NCBI RefSeq assembly: GCF_900101885.1
Contig: NZ_FNAN01000010.1
Coordinates: forward strand, 124,001-188,000
Reading direction: 5' to 3'
DNA: 64,000 nt
DNA from: Dyadobacter soli
GTDB taxonomy: Bacteria; Bacteroidota; Bacteroidia; Cytophagales; Spirosomataceae
Position 1 is the first letter of the stretch, and every line of letters starts with the position of its first letter. The notes under the pieces are model-generated. The model did not search any database. It was not told the DNA's origin and saw only the letters and a list, made by a program, of their open reading frames with translations. Below are positions 17,107 to 26,244 of this stretch, one piece after another. A program made the position numbers and the translations under genes.

Positions 17107-19992
17107 TTAATGCGCCTCCAACCAATTCGCCCCAACGCCGATCCCTGTATCCATTCGCACGGCCATCGGGATTGCATTGCGCATTAGTTCATCTACTTTT
17201 TCTTTCAACAAGTCGATCTCGCTGAGGTGTGCGTCGAAGACCAATTCGTCATGCACTTGGAGGATCATGCGTGATTTAAGCTTTTCGCTGGCCATCCAGT
17301 CGTGGATGTTGATCATCGCTACCTTGATCATATCCGCCGCGGAGCCCTGGATCGGGGCGTTAATGGCGTTACGTTCGGCATAGCCGCGGTTGGTCTGGTT
17401 GCGGGAGTTGATATCCGGCAGGTAGCGGCGTCGGCCCAGGATCGTTTCTACATATTCGCGTTCGCGGGCGTCGTTTACTACCTTGTCCATATAACCCTTC
17501 ACAGCCGGGAATTCCTCGAAATAGGCCCGGATGATCTCGCTTGCTTCCCCGCGCGGAATGCCCAGGCGCTGCGCGAGACCGAATGCCGAAATGCCATAAA
17601 TGATCCCGAAATTGACCATTTTGGACTTCCGGCGCATATCAGAAGTGACTTCCTCCAACGGCACGGCAAACACCTTGCTCGCAGTAGTAGCGTGAATATC
17701 GCGGCCCTGGTTGAATGCCTCGGTCATACTCGCATCGCCGCTGAATGCCGCCATAATGCGCAGCTCGATCTGCGAGTAATCCGCGGAAAGTATCTGATAA
17801 TCACTGTTATCCGGCACGAATGCCTTGCGGATCTCGCGGCCGCGCGGCGTGCGGATCGGAATGTTTTGCAGGTTGGGGTTGGTGGAGCTCAAACGTCCCG
17901 TTGCCGCAACTGCCTGGTTATACGACGTATGAATGCGACCGGTACGGCTGTTTACCATCGTCGGCAATGCGTCCACGTAAGTCGATTTGAGCTTCTGTAA
18001 CTCGCGGTAATCCAGTATTTTACGGGCAATGAGGTGATTGGCTTCCAGGTCCGAAAGAATTTCCTCGCCGGTAGCATATTGTCCGGTTTTGGTCTTTTTC
18101 GGCTTTTCGATCAGCTTCATTTTCTCAAAAAGGATTTCTCCCAATTGCTTCGGCGAGCTGATATTGAACGACTGGCCGGCAGCTTCGTAAATCTCCGATT
18201 CGGTCAGGCGGAGGTCGGATTCCAGCACGGCCGACATTTCTTTCAATGCATTGATATCCAGCCGTACGCCGGTATTTTCCATTGACGCAAGTACCTTGGT
18301 CAAAGGCATTTCAACCTCATTGAAAAGCTTCGCCGCATTCACTTTCGGTAGTTCGCGGCTGAAAATCGTATTGAGCTGGAAGGTAATGTCGGCATCCTCG
18401 CCCGCATATTGCGTGATCTCCGGGATCGCCACGTCGCGCATATTGCCCTGTTTTCCGCCCTTTTTGCCGATCAGTTCGGTGATCGACACCGGCTCGTAGT
18501 TCAGGTAGGAAGCCGCCAGGATGTCCATTCCGTGGCGCTTGTCCGGTTGCAGCAGGTAATGCGCGAGCATGGTGTCGCTCAGTTTGCCGTGAACTTCGAT
18601 ACCGTAGTTTTTCAGCACCAGCAAGTCGTACTTGATGTTCTGACCGATTTTTTCAATGTTTTCATTCTCGAAAACACCCCGAAAATGCTCGACGATTTCC
18701 TGCGCTTTTTCGCGGTCTGCGGGCACGGGAATGTAGAATGCCTCGCCAGCCAGGTAGGAGAACGAAAGCCCCACGAGCTCGGCGTCGGTGGTATCCAGTG
18801 ACGTAGTTTCGGTATCGAAGCAGAATGCTTCCTGCAAGCCCAGGTAATGCGCAAGGCTGGTCATCAGCTCCGGCGTATCCACGGTGTGATAGCGATGGAA
18901 TGTATTCGCAATGGTCTTTTTCGACGTCGGGATGGTGATTCCCTCGGTATCTTCGGTGAGTTCGCCATCGGCCAGGTCGCCGCTCACGACCGCCGGTTGC
19001 TTTCCGATCTCTTCCGTTGGATTGCCGAAAATATCCAGCTGTCCCTGGGGGGATTTGCGTGCTTGCGCCGCACGTCCGCCCGGAGCAGGGGCTCCCGACG
19101 ATCCGGCCGAGCCTGCACCCAGTACACGGGTTTTTAAGGTTTTAAATTCAAGTTCGTCGAAGAGTTCCGCGATCAGTTCCGCATTGGGTGAGCAAACGGT
19201 GAGGTCTTCTGCGTCGAACGGCACAGGCACTTTGCAATCGATCGTTGCAAGCTGCTTGCTGAGCACGGCCTTATCGAAGTTCTCGCGGATCTTTTCGCCG
19301 AGTTTACCTTTGATCTCGTCGGCGTGGGTAATGATATTTTCGATCGTGTCGTACTCCTGAATGAGTTTTTGGGCCGTTTTTTCGCCCACACCGGGAATGC
19401 CGGGAATGTTATCGACGGCGTCGCCCATGAGTCCGAGGATGTCGATCACCTGGTCGATGCGCTGGATCTGCCAGCGGTCGAGTATTTCCTGGACGCCCAG
19501 CACTTCGGCACCCTTACCGAGAAATGCGGGCTTGTAAATGTGCACGTATTGTTCGACCAATTGCCCGTAATCCTTGTCGGGCGTCATCATGAAAACCTCG
19601 AAGCCTTCCCGCGACGCTTCCTTGGCAATGGTACCGATAATGTCGTCGGCCTCGTAGCCATCGAGTTCGAGAATGGGGATGCACATGCCGCGTAGCAGCC
19701 GCTTCACGAGCGGGATCGCCACGGTAATATCTTCCGGCTGTGCCTCGCGCTGGGCCTTGTAAGCCTCGAACTGCACATGGCGGAAAGTAGGCGCGGCGGT
19801 GTCGAATGCAACGCCGATATGGGTTGGTTTCTCTTTTTGCAGTACTTCGAGCAGTGTGTTGGTGAAGCCGAAAACGGCGCTGGTATTCAGTCCCTTTGAA
19901 GTGATGCGCGGCGCCTTGATGAACGCGAAATGCGCCCTGTAAATCAAGGCCATAGCGTCCAGAAGGAATAGCTTGTGAACGGGTTTTTCCAT
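17107..19992 (-). CDS. polA: DNA polymerase I
   Basis: A full-length 961-residue family A polymerase for Okazaki-fragment processing and repair. The 5'-3' nuclease domain spans about 1-290 (FLLDAMALIYRAHFAF; GYEADDIIGTIA; LMGDAVDNIPGIPGVGEKTA). The 3'-5' exonuclease domain keeps its metal-binding motifs (FDTETTSLD; IGQNIKYDLL; YAGEDADITF), so proofreading should be active. The polymerase domain shows motif A DYSQIELRI, motif B RRKSKMVNFGIIYGIS and motif C QVHDELVFD. A low-complexity Ala/Gly/Pro linker sits near residues 290-330. It is transcribed alone, with convergent susD downstream. Confidence 0.98.
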   Translation of the reverse strand: MEKPVHKLFLLDAMALIYRAHFAFIKAPRITSKGLNTSAVFGFTNTLLEVLQKEKPTHIGVAFDTAAPTFRHVQFEAYKAQREAQPEDITVAIPLVKRLLRGMCIPILELDGYEADDIIGTIAKEASREGFEVFMMTPDKDYGQLVEQYVHIYKPAFLGKGAEVLGVQEILDRWQIQRIDQVIDILGLMGDAVDNIPGIPGVGEKTAQKLIQEYDTIENIITHADEIKGKLGEKIRENFDKAVLSKQLATIDCKVPVPFDAEDLTVCSPNAELIAELFDELEFKTLKTRVLGAGSAGSSGAPAPGGRAAQARKSPQGQLDIFGNPTEEIGKQPAVVSGDLADGELTEDTEGITIPTSKKTIANTFHRYHTVDTPELMTSLAHYLGLQEAFCFDTETTSLDTTDAELVGLSFSYLAGEAFYIPVPADREKAQEIVEHFRGVFENENIEKIGQNIKYDLLVLKNYGIEVHGKLSDTMLAHYLLQPDKRHGMDILAASYLNYEPVSITELIGKKGGKQGNMRDVAIPEITQYAGEDADITFQLNTIFSRELPKVNAAKLFNEVEMPLTKVLASMENTGVRLDINALKEMSAVLESDLRLTESEIYEAAGQSFNISSPKQLGEILFEKMKLIEKPKKTKTGQYATGEEILSDLEANHLIARKILDYRELQKLKSTYVDALPTMVNSRTGRIHTSYNQAVAATGRLSSTNPNLQNIPIRTPRGREIRKAFVPDNSDYQILSADYSQIELRIMAAFSGDASMTEAFNQGRDIHATTASKVFAVPLEEVTSDMRRKSKMVNFGIIYGISAFGLAQRLGIPRGEASEIIRAYFEEFPAVKGYMDKVVNDAREREYVETILGRRRYLPDINSRNQTNRGYAERNAINAPIQGSAADMIKVAMINIHDWMASEKLKSRMILQVHDELVFDAHLSEIDLLKEKVDELMRNAIPMAVRMDTGIGVGANWLEAH

Positions 19993-20014
19993 GAGGTAAG
20001 TTTATGATCGAAAC

Positions 20015-20022
20015 TCAAATAT
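20015..20022 (-). promoter_or_regulatory. Candidate -7 promoter element (TATATTTG) for polA
   Basis: Read on the minus strand, TATATTTG matches the Bacteroidota -7 consensus TAnnTTTG and lies 23 bp before the polA ATG, a sensible distance. I do not see a clear TTTG -33 box at the expected spacing, so only half the promoter is supported. Confidence 0.4.
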
Positions 20023-20084
20023 AATGCAACTACCGGCACAGAAGGGGTTTGCCGGCCGTTTTTTGTCGATTTGCAGGAGAAGTA

Positions 20085-20360
20085 TCGAAAGGGCGTTACT
20101 ATTGGTATTAATTAAAAGTTTTATACAATTTAAAAGAATGGTACTATTTGATTTGTGGCTAGCCTTTGAGATGTACTGTAAATTTGATATTATTAGTATT
20201 AACATAAATTTTAAAAAGTATTAAAAGAATAGTATTTATATAATAAAAACAATGTATTAAAAGTATAGTTAGTATAAAATGAAATATATGTATTATAAAT
20301 ATCAAAAGATACTGCAAAAGGGTAGATCATTTAGTACTTAACATTCATATAAAAAGTATT
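20085..20360. repeat. AT-rich island with repeated TATTAAAAGTATA-type words
   Basis: Most of the 403-bp gap between divergent polA and the S9 peptidase gene is over 80% A/T by eye. It contains AAAAAGTATTAAAAGAATAGTATTT-like runs and GTATTAAAAGTATAGTTAGTA. Related words occur in islands at 6690, 38855 and 46065. No gene is evident. It may hold the promoter for the downstream peptidase. Confidence 0.6.
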
Positions 20361-20395
20361 TAACTAATTCACCTAAACAGCCCATTTGAGCGCAT

Positions 20396-22540
20396 ATGAG
20401 AAATATTTTCTTACTTTTAGCTGTTGTCATTTTTTCCTGTAACCAAAATAAACCCGTGAAAAAAGCATATCAATGGCCGGGAGCCACACCGCCCGTAGCC
20501 GAAAAGAAAGACCATGAAACCGGAATGCATGGCGACAAACGCAATGATGAATACTACTGGATGGGCGATTTCTTCCGCGAAGGCCCCGATAGCGACAAGG
20601 TTGTGGCATACCTGAACGCCGAGAATGCCTACACCGACACGATGATGGCCGGCACCGCAAAGTTTCAGGAAGCGCTGTTTTCGGAGATGAAAGGACGGAT
20701 CAAAGAAAAGGACGAGTCGGTGCCGGTGTTCAGTAACGGTTATTGGTACTACACCCGCAGCGAAGAAGGCGAGCAGTATTTCAAGTATTGCCGCAAGAAA
20801 GGCTCGCTCGAAGCGTCGGAAGAAATCCTGCTCGACGTCGATAAGATGGCAGAAGGGCATTCTTATTATTCTGCGGTTGGTTTTAATGTAAGTCCGGATA
20901 ATAGGCTGCTAGTATACGGCGTCGACACCGTTTCGAGGAGGCAGTACACGCTTTATATCAAGAACCTCGAAACCGGTGAGCATTTCGAGGATACGATTTA
21001 CCCCGCGAGCGGCGGTTCGGAATGGGGGAATGATAACAAAACGCTGTTCTACACGGCCACCAATCCCAAAACGCTGCTGAGCGAGAAGATCAAACGACAC
21101 ACGCTCGGAACGGATTCGAAAAAGGATGTGGTTGTTTACAATGAGAAGGACAAGAGCAATTACATCGGGGTAGGGAAGACGAAGTCGGACAAATACATTG
21201 TGATCGCATCGTCGGCCACGATGTCGTCGGAATACCTGATCCTCGATGCCGATAAACCCGAAGGGAAGTTCGAAGTATTCCAGCCACGCATGAAGGATGT
21301 GCTGTATGATGTTGATCATCAGGGAGATAAGTTTCTGATCGTGACCAACAAGGATGCGCTGAATTTCAGGCTGATGGAAACGCCGGTGAACGCAACGGGT
21401 GTCGGGAACTGGAAAGAGGTGATCCCCAACCGCGCCGATGTGCTGCTCGAAGGGATCGATGTTTTCAAGAATTACCTCGTGATTACCGAGCGGCAGAACG
21501 GCCTTTTGCAGCTCCGGATTCGCAATATCAATACGAATGGGGAACATTATGTGGATTTCGGCGAGCCTGCTTACACTGCTTTCGCCGGTTCTAACCCTGA
21601 ATACAACAGTTCCAGCCTGCGCTACGTCTACACGTCGCTCACGACCCCGAGCTCGGTGTACGATTACGACATGGAAAGTCGCGAAAAGGAGCTGAAAAAG
21701 CGGCAGGAAGTGGTAGGTGGCTATAATACGGAGGAATATGTGACGGAGCGCTTGTACGCGACCGTACGCGATGGCGTGAAGGTCCCGATTTCGATAGTAT
21801 ACAAAAAAACGACCGCTAGGAGCGCCGAAACGCCACTTTTGCTTTATGCATACGGCTCATACGGCAACAGCATGGACGCCGCATTCAGTAGCACGCGCCT
21901 GAGCCTGCTCAACCGCGGGTTCATATACGCACTCGCACACATACGAGGAGGACAGGAAATGGGGCGCCAATGGTACGAAGATGGCAAGATGTTCAAAAAG
22001 AAGAACACGTTTAACGATTTCATGGACTGCGCCGAGCATCTGATCAAGGAAAACTATACTTCCAATGCTCATTTGTTCGCGGAGGGCGGCAGTGCGGGCG
22101 GCCTGCTCATGGGCGCGATCAGCAACATGCGTCCCGACCTCTGGCGCGGCATTATCGCCGATGTGCCATTTGTGGATGTGGTAACGACCATGCTCGACGA
22201 AAGCATTCCGCTGACTACCAACGAGTTCGATGAATGGGGGAATCCTCAAAACAAGGAGTCGTACGACTACATGAAGTCCTATTCTCCTTATGATAATGTG
22301 GAGCCAAAAGCATACCCCAACATGCTCATTACCACCGGCCTGCACGACAGCCAGGTGCAATATTTCGAACCCGCCAAATGGGTAGCACGCCTGCGCACGC
22401 ACAAAACGGACCAGAATGTGCTGCTGCTAAAAACGAATATGGAAGCCGGCCACGGCGGCGCGTCGGGGCGCTTCGATTATTTGAAAGAAATCGCGTTGCA
22501 ATTCGCGTTTTTGTTCGCGTTGGAAGGCGTTACGGAGTAG
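20396..22540 (+). CDS. S9 family peptidase (oligopeptidase B / prolyl oligopeptidase-like), lipoprotein
   Basis: The 714 residues form an N-terminal propeller (about 60-430) and a C-terminal alpha/beta-hydrolase (about 440-714). The catalytic triad is readable as Ser566 in EGGSAGGLLMG, Asp651 in LHDSQVQYFEP and His686 in AGHGGASGRFDY. The overall pattern (YYWMGDFF, YYTRSEEGEQY) matches protease II, which cuts short peptides after basic residues. The start MRNIFLLLAVVIFSC carries a lipobox-like IFSC at Cys15, so export and lipidation are likely, unlike cytosolic E. coli PtrB. It is monocistronic, ending at an octamer-repeat region facing metY. Confidence 0.92.
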   Translation: MRNIFLLLAVVIFSCNQNKPVKKAYQWPGATPPVAEKKDHETGMHGDKRNDEYYWMGDFFREGPDSDKVVAYLNAENAYTDTMMAGTAKFQEALFSEMKGRIKEKDESVPVFSNGYWYYTRSEEGEQYFKYCRKKGSLEASEEILLDVDKMAEGHSYYSAVGFNVSPDNRLLVYGVDTVSRRQYTLYIKNLETGEHFEDTIYPASGGSEWGNDNKTLFYTATNPKTLLSEKIKRHTLGTDSKKDVVVYNEKDKSNYIGVGKTKSDKYIVIASSATMSSEYLILDADKPEGKFEVFQPRMKDVLYDVDHQGDKFLIVTNKDALNFRLMETPVNATGVGNWKEVIPNRADVLLEGIDVFKNYLVITERQNGLLQLRIRNINTNGEHYVDFGEPAYTAFAGSNPEYNSSSLRYVYTSLTTPSSVYDYDMESREKELKKRQEVVGGYNTEEYVTERLYATVRDGVKVPISIVYKKTTARSAETPLLLYAYGSYGNSMDAAFSSTRLSLLNRGFIYALAHIRGGQEMGRQWYEDGKMFKKKNTFNDFMDCAEHLIKENYTSNAHLFAEGGSAGGLLMGAISNMRPDLWRGIIADVPFVDVVTTMLDESIPLTTNEFDEWGNPQNKESYDYMKSYSPYDNVEPKAYPNMLITTGLHDSQVQYFEPAKWVARLRTHKTDQNVLLLKTNMEAGHGGASGRFDYLKEIALQFAFLFALEGVTE

Positions 22541-22560
22541 GGCGAGCGTCCGAGAGTATT

Positions 22561-22687
22561 AATGATTGAATGACCGAATGATTGAATGACCGAATATTTT
22601 TTATTCAATCATTCAATCATTCAATCATTCAATCATTCAATCATTCAATCATTCCCCGTTCCACGGCGGATCATTCAATCATTCAAT
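22561..22687. repeat. ATTGAATG octamer arrays in inverted orientation with shared core
   Basis: Forward TGAATGAT/TGAATGAC units (22561-22595) are followed by about seven ATTCAATC units (22603-22650), then the core CATTCCCCGTTCCACGGCG (22650-22668) and two more ATTCAATC units. The core is the reverse complement of one inside the repeat at 31707-31876, so the two are copies of one element rather than chance tandem repeats. It lies between convergent genes and could form a long hairpin. Confidence 0.8.
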
Positions 22688-23971
22688 TCACGCCCCAATC
22701 GCCTGCTCCACATCCGCGATGATATCGTCGATATGCTCGATACCTGCGGAAATGCGTAGTTGCGTTGGCAGTACGCCGGCTGAAATCTGCTCTTCCTCAG
22801 AGAGTTGCGAATGCGTTGTGGATGCCGGGTGGATGATCAGCGTTTTGGCGTCGCCTACGTTGGCGAGGTTGCTGATCAGTTTCAGATTGTCGACAAATTG
22901 TTCGGCGGTCTTTTTGTCGCCCTTCAATGTGAATGACAAAACACCTCCGAAACCGCGTGTGAGGTACTTTTTCGCGAGCTCGTGGTATTTGTTGCCTTCC
23001 AGGCCGATGTAGTTCACGCTTTCCACCTTCGGATGTTTTTCAAGCCATTGCGCGAGTTTCAATGCATTCTCGGCAATGCGCTCTACTCTGAGTGAAAGCG
23101 TTTCAAGTCCTTGAAGGAAGAGGAACGAGTTGAATGGTGAAAGGGACGGGCCCCAGTCGCGCAGGCCTTCTACGCGTGCGCGGATGATGAACTGGATGTT
23201 GCCGAATGGCCCGCCGATACCGAAAACGTCGTTCAGAACGAGGCCGTGGTAGCTTGGCGAAGGTTCGGTAAACTGTGGGAATTTGCCGTTACCCCAATTG
23301 TACGTACCCGCATCGACGATCACCCCGCCGATGGAAGTACCGTGGCCGCCGATCCATTTCGTGGCCGACTGCACCACCACGTGTGCTCCGTGCTTAATAG
23401 GCTGAAAAATCGCCCCTGCGGCGCCGAATGTGTTATCGACGATCAGTGGGAGGTCATATTTGTTTGCAAGTGCCGCAAATGCCTCAAAATCGGGTACGGA
23501 ATAGCTCGGGTTTCCGATGGTTTCCAGGTAAATGAACTTCGTTTTATCGTCGATCAGCTTTTCGAAGCTGCTCACATCGTCGCCATCGGCAAAGCGCGCT
23601 TCCACGCCGATGTTCTTGAATGAATTTTTGAACTGGTTGTAGGAACCGCCGTAAAGGAAGGAGGTCGTTACAAAATTGTCGCCGACGGTGGTGATATTAT
23701 TGATCGCCAGAAACTGCGCCGAATGCCCCGATGCGGTCGCCAATGCAGCCACTCCGCCTTCCAATGCCGCTACCCGTTTCTCGAAAACGTCGTTGGTAGG
23801 GTTCATAATGCGAGAATATATGTTACCAAACTCCTTCAATGCGAACAAGTTAGCGGCATGCTCGGCGTTGTTGAACACGTAGGACGTGGTTTGGTACAAA
23901 GGTACGGCCCGCGAATTGGTGACAGGGTCGGGCTGTTGACCGGCATGAAGCTGCAAGGTTTCAAATTTCAT
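22688..23971 (-). CDS. metY: O-acetylhomoserine sulfhydrylase (aminocarboxypropyltransferase)
   Basis: A PLP enzyme that makes homocysteine from O-acetylhomoserine and sulfide in methionine synthesis. The 427 residues start METHQLHAGQ-like (MKFETLQLHAGQQPDP), as in the Cys/Met-metabolism family. The PLP lysine is Lys205 in SATKWIGGHGT, and YSRIMNPTNDVFEKR and IVDNTFGAAG are family motifs. The glycine-rich HGTSIGGVIVDAG stretch and length favour MetY over MetB/MetC. ATG 23971 was chosen over an upstream frame opening at 24013 because family alignments begin at MKFET. It ends at the octamer-repeat region. Confidence 0.93.
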   Translation of the reverse strand: MKFETLQLHAGQQPDPVTNSRAVPLYQTTSYVFNNAEHAANLFALKEFGNIYSRIMNPTNDVFEKRVAALEGGVAALATASGHSAQFLAINNITTVGDNFVTTSFLYGGSYNQFKNSFKNIGVEARFADGDDVSSFEKLIDDKTKFIYLETIGNPSYSVPDFEAFAALANKYDLPLIVDNTFGAAGAIFQPIKHGAHVVVQSATKWIGGHGTSIGGVIVDAGTYNWGNGKFPQFTEPSPSYHGLVLNDVFGIGGPFGNIQFIIRARVEGLRDWGPSLSPFNSFLFLQGLETLSLRVERIAENALKLAQWLEKHPKVESVNYIGLEGNKYHELAKKYLTRGFGGVLSFTLKGDKKTAEQFVDNLKLISNLANVGDAKTLIIHPASTTHSQLSEEEQISAGVLPTQLRISAGIEHIDDIIADVEQAIGA

Positions 23972-24001
23972 TTGGTTAGAACGTTTAAGGTGGATAAAGC
24001 C

Positions 24002-24009
24002 CAAATGTA
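24002..24009 (-). promoter_or_regulatory. Candidate -7 promoter element (TACATTTG) for metY
   Basis: On the minus strand TACATTTG matches TAnnTTTG and sits 31 bp before the metY start. A TTTG lies further upstream at 24034-24037, but the spacing (24 bp) is longer than usual. This gives partial support that metY has its own promoter. Confidence 0.35.
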
Positions 24010-24089
24010 TCAAACTAAATGATTTTTACTCTACAAAAATTATAGTCTTTTGCTTGCCGGATAATAAATTGGATTTTAGAAGGGTGGTG

Positions 24090-24620
24090 TCAGCTTTTGA
24101 CCAGGTTCAGGAGATTCGCGCATTGCGCCCTGAGTTCGCCAAGCGTGTGTGCATCGGTTACGACGCCATCGGCAATCTTGCCTTTCACATTTGGAATAGA
24201 GAGGGCAGAGGCTTCATTTTTCCTGGTACCCAGCGCCGTGAGCGTTAGCAAAAGTGAGGCCAATGCATTGTTACCCCCGGAGTTGAGCGGGGAAGCGCTG
24301 ATGACCGATACCGGCTTGTCGCTCAGGTCACCGGTACCGACAGTCCAGTCGAGTGCATTTTTGAGCGTACCGGGAACGCCGAATGCATACTCGGGCGTGC
24401 AGATCACCACGGCGTCGGCCTGCTGAATCGCGGTTTTGAAACGCGTAACAGCTTCCGTATCAAAAAGGCCCGGAGAGAAATGTGGTATCTCGTCCAGGCC
24501 TTCGAAAATTTCAAAAGTGAAGTCGGAAGGCAAAAGGCTTCCCAAGGTTTTTAGGATGACGGTGTTGGTGGAATCGGCGCGCAGGCTGCCCGAAATGCCC
24601 AGAATGTGAATGCGTTTCAT
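24090..24620 (-). CDS. NAD(P)H-dependent FMN reductase family oxidoreductase
   Basis: A 176-residue flavodoxin-fold quinone/azo/chromate reductase-like protein. The N-terminal phosphate-binding loop GISGSLRADSTNT binds FMN, and TPEYAFGVPGTLKNALDWT is the conserved second FMN/active-site motif. It lies in a same-strand run with a DinB protein (48 bp upstream) and metY (118 bp downstream). It probably reduces quinones or other electrophiles with two electrons; the true substrate is unknown. Confidence 0.88.
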   Translation of the reverse strand: MKRIHILGISGSLRADSTNTVILKTLGSLLPSDFTFEIFEGLDEIPHFSPGLFDTEAVTRFKTAIQQADAVVICTPEYAFGVPGTLKNALDWTVGTGDLSDKPVSVISASPLNSGGNNALASLLLTLTALGTRKNEASALSIPNVKGKIADGVVTDAHTLGELRAQCANLLNLVKS

Positions 24621-24667
24621 AACCAGCAGTACAAAAGTTGGGCCGGGCAGGTTTCCGTACTGCCAAT

Positions 24668-25192
24668 TTATTTAGCCATAACATTATAAAAATTGTAATC
24701 GGTCATGGGCGCGTCGGTGAAGCCGAGGTTGCGGCCCATCGTGATCACCTGCCCGCGGTGGTAGGTAGTATGGTTGACAACGTGCATGATGTATTCGAAG
24801 TTGGCGAAGTTGCATTGGAACCACTGGCTTTCCACGAGCGTCGGGCTCTGAATCTGTTCGGCGGAGAGGGTCTCGATGTACTCCGCAAGCTCCTGAGATT
24901 GCGCCATAAGCGTATCAAATGTCGATTCGAGATCTCCATCAAAATCCTGGCCGGTATAAACGCGCTCGGTATTGATGATTGAAAGCCAGTAGCGCTGTGT
25001 TTCAAGAATGTGGATGAGTGTCAGCCGGATCGTCGTAAAGCTCGATTTCAGCTCCGTTTCGAGGATTTCGGCCGGTTTTGTGCGCAACCAGTTCACCAAA
25101 GTACAGTTGGCCCAATGGTTATAATCTGCGAAATTTTTCATCGCATAAGCCAAACTTTTTTCGGCGGTCGGAATTTCAATTATGGCTGACAT
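24668..25192 (-). CDS. DinB-family protein
   Basis: The 174-residue four-helix DinB/YfiT fold includes SLAYAMKNFADYNHWAN at the N-terminus and HVVNHTTYHRGQVITMGR at the C-terminus. The His in the first helix and the HVVNHTTYHRGQ histidines make up the usual metal triad of this family, whose members often act as thiol transferases or hydrolases under stress. An earlier ATG at 25213 is possible, but AAAGAG sits before ATG 25192. It follows the WYL regulator by 68 bp, suggesting shared control. Confidence 0.87.
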   Translation of the reverse strand: MSAIIEIPTAEKSLAYAMKNFADYNHWANCTLVNWLRTKPAEILETELKSSFTTIRLTLIHILETQRYWLSIINTERVYTGQDFDGDLESTFDTLMAQSQELAEYIETLSAEQIQSPTLVESQWFQCNFANFEYIMHVVNHTTYHRGQVITMGRNLGFTDAPMTDYNFYNVMAK

Positions 25193-25260
25193 AGTCTCTT
25201 TGTTTAAGTGCATTGCAAAGAAAACAGATGCTTGTGACAGCCTATTGTCAGCAGGAAAAA

Positions 25261-26208
25261 TCAGTGATTCAAATTTTCCAGAATTTGTTCGCTGAGCTGT
25301 CGCACGATCGTTTTGAGGGACTCGGGTTCCATAATGCAGGCCTCCGGGGCGATCATCAGGTACCAGCGCGCGAAGCCTTCGAGCGAGGCGCTGAGGAAAG
25401 TCATTTCAATGTAGTCGTCCGTCTCCACCTCGGAAGCGAAGCCGTAGTAACTCCGCTGTTCACGTATGTACCGCGCCACACGCTTGTTCACGCGCACACG
25501 CACGAGACGCATGTTATCGTTCTCCCAGCTGTCGTGCATGAAATCTTTGAGCGGGGCATGCTTGTGGACGAACGGACGGTCGGTAATGTCGCATTGCATG
25601 ATCCGGTCGGAGCGGAAGTTGCGGTAATCGTTGCGAAGGTGGCAGAATGCGATCGTGTACCAATAATTGTTTTCGTGGTAAACACCTACCGGCTCTACCA
25701 CCCTTTCCACCGGCTCGGAAGCGCTTAATGCAACGTAGAGGATTTTGGCGATTTTGCGCTCGGAAATGCTTTTGAGCAGCACATCGAGCGTGTTGCTATT
25801 GGACTGGTGAAACGCCCGCGGCCGGCTGCGTACCTCTATGTGGTTTTCCAGGTTCTCCACCATCGATTTCTCGGTACTTCTCAGCACGGCTTTGATCTTG
25901 TACATCGCCGCCTGATAATGCGATTGTGTCGAAAAATCAGTGAATTTCTCCATGAGCTTTTCCGCGGTGATGAATGTACGCGCTTCTTCCTTCGTAAACA
26001 TAACGGGAGGCAGGCGGTAGCCGTCCATAATGGAATAGCCTACGCCTGCCTCGCCGATAATGGGAACGCCCGCTTCTGCGAGCGAATTAATGTCGCGGTA
26101 TACCGTCCTCAGACTGATCTCGAAGCGCTCGGCCAGGTCCTGGGCTTTGACAATTTTGCGGGATTGAAGCTGGATCAGGATGGCGGTAATGCGGTCGAAA
26201 CGGTTCAT
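25261..26208 (-). CDS. YafY-type transcriptional regulator with HTH and WYL domains
   Basis: The 315 residues show an N-terminal winged HTH (RFDRITAILIQLQSRKIVKAQDLAERF...LRTVYRDINSLAEAGVPI) and a C-terminal WYL domain (about 140-230; VVEPVGVYHENNYWYTIAFCHLRNDYRNFRSDRI), then a WCX-like segment. WYL regulators respond to nucleotides, DNA-damage ligands or metabolites and often control their neighbours, here the DinB and reductase genes downstream. Target and ligand are unknown. Confidence 0.9.
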   Translation of the reverse strand: MNRFDRITAILIQLQSRKIVKAQDLAERFEISLRTVYRDINSLAEAGVPIIGEAGVGYSIMDGYRLPPVMFTKEEARTFITAEKLMEKFTDFSTQSHYQAAMYKIKAVLRSTEKSMVENLENHIEVRSRPRAFHQSNSNTLDVLLKSISERKIAKILYVALSASEPVERVVEPVGVYHENNYWYTIAFCHLRNDYRNFRSDRIMQCDITDRPFVHKHAPLKDFMHDSWENDNMRLVRVRVNKRVARYIREQRSYYGFASEVETDDYIEMTFLSASLEGFARWYLMIAPEACIMEPESLKTIVRQLSEQILENLNH

Positions 26209-26244
26209 GGGTGTCGGCTAAGGAATGTCCGGCACAAATTAAGT

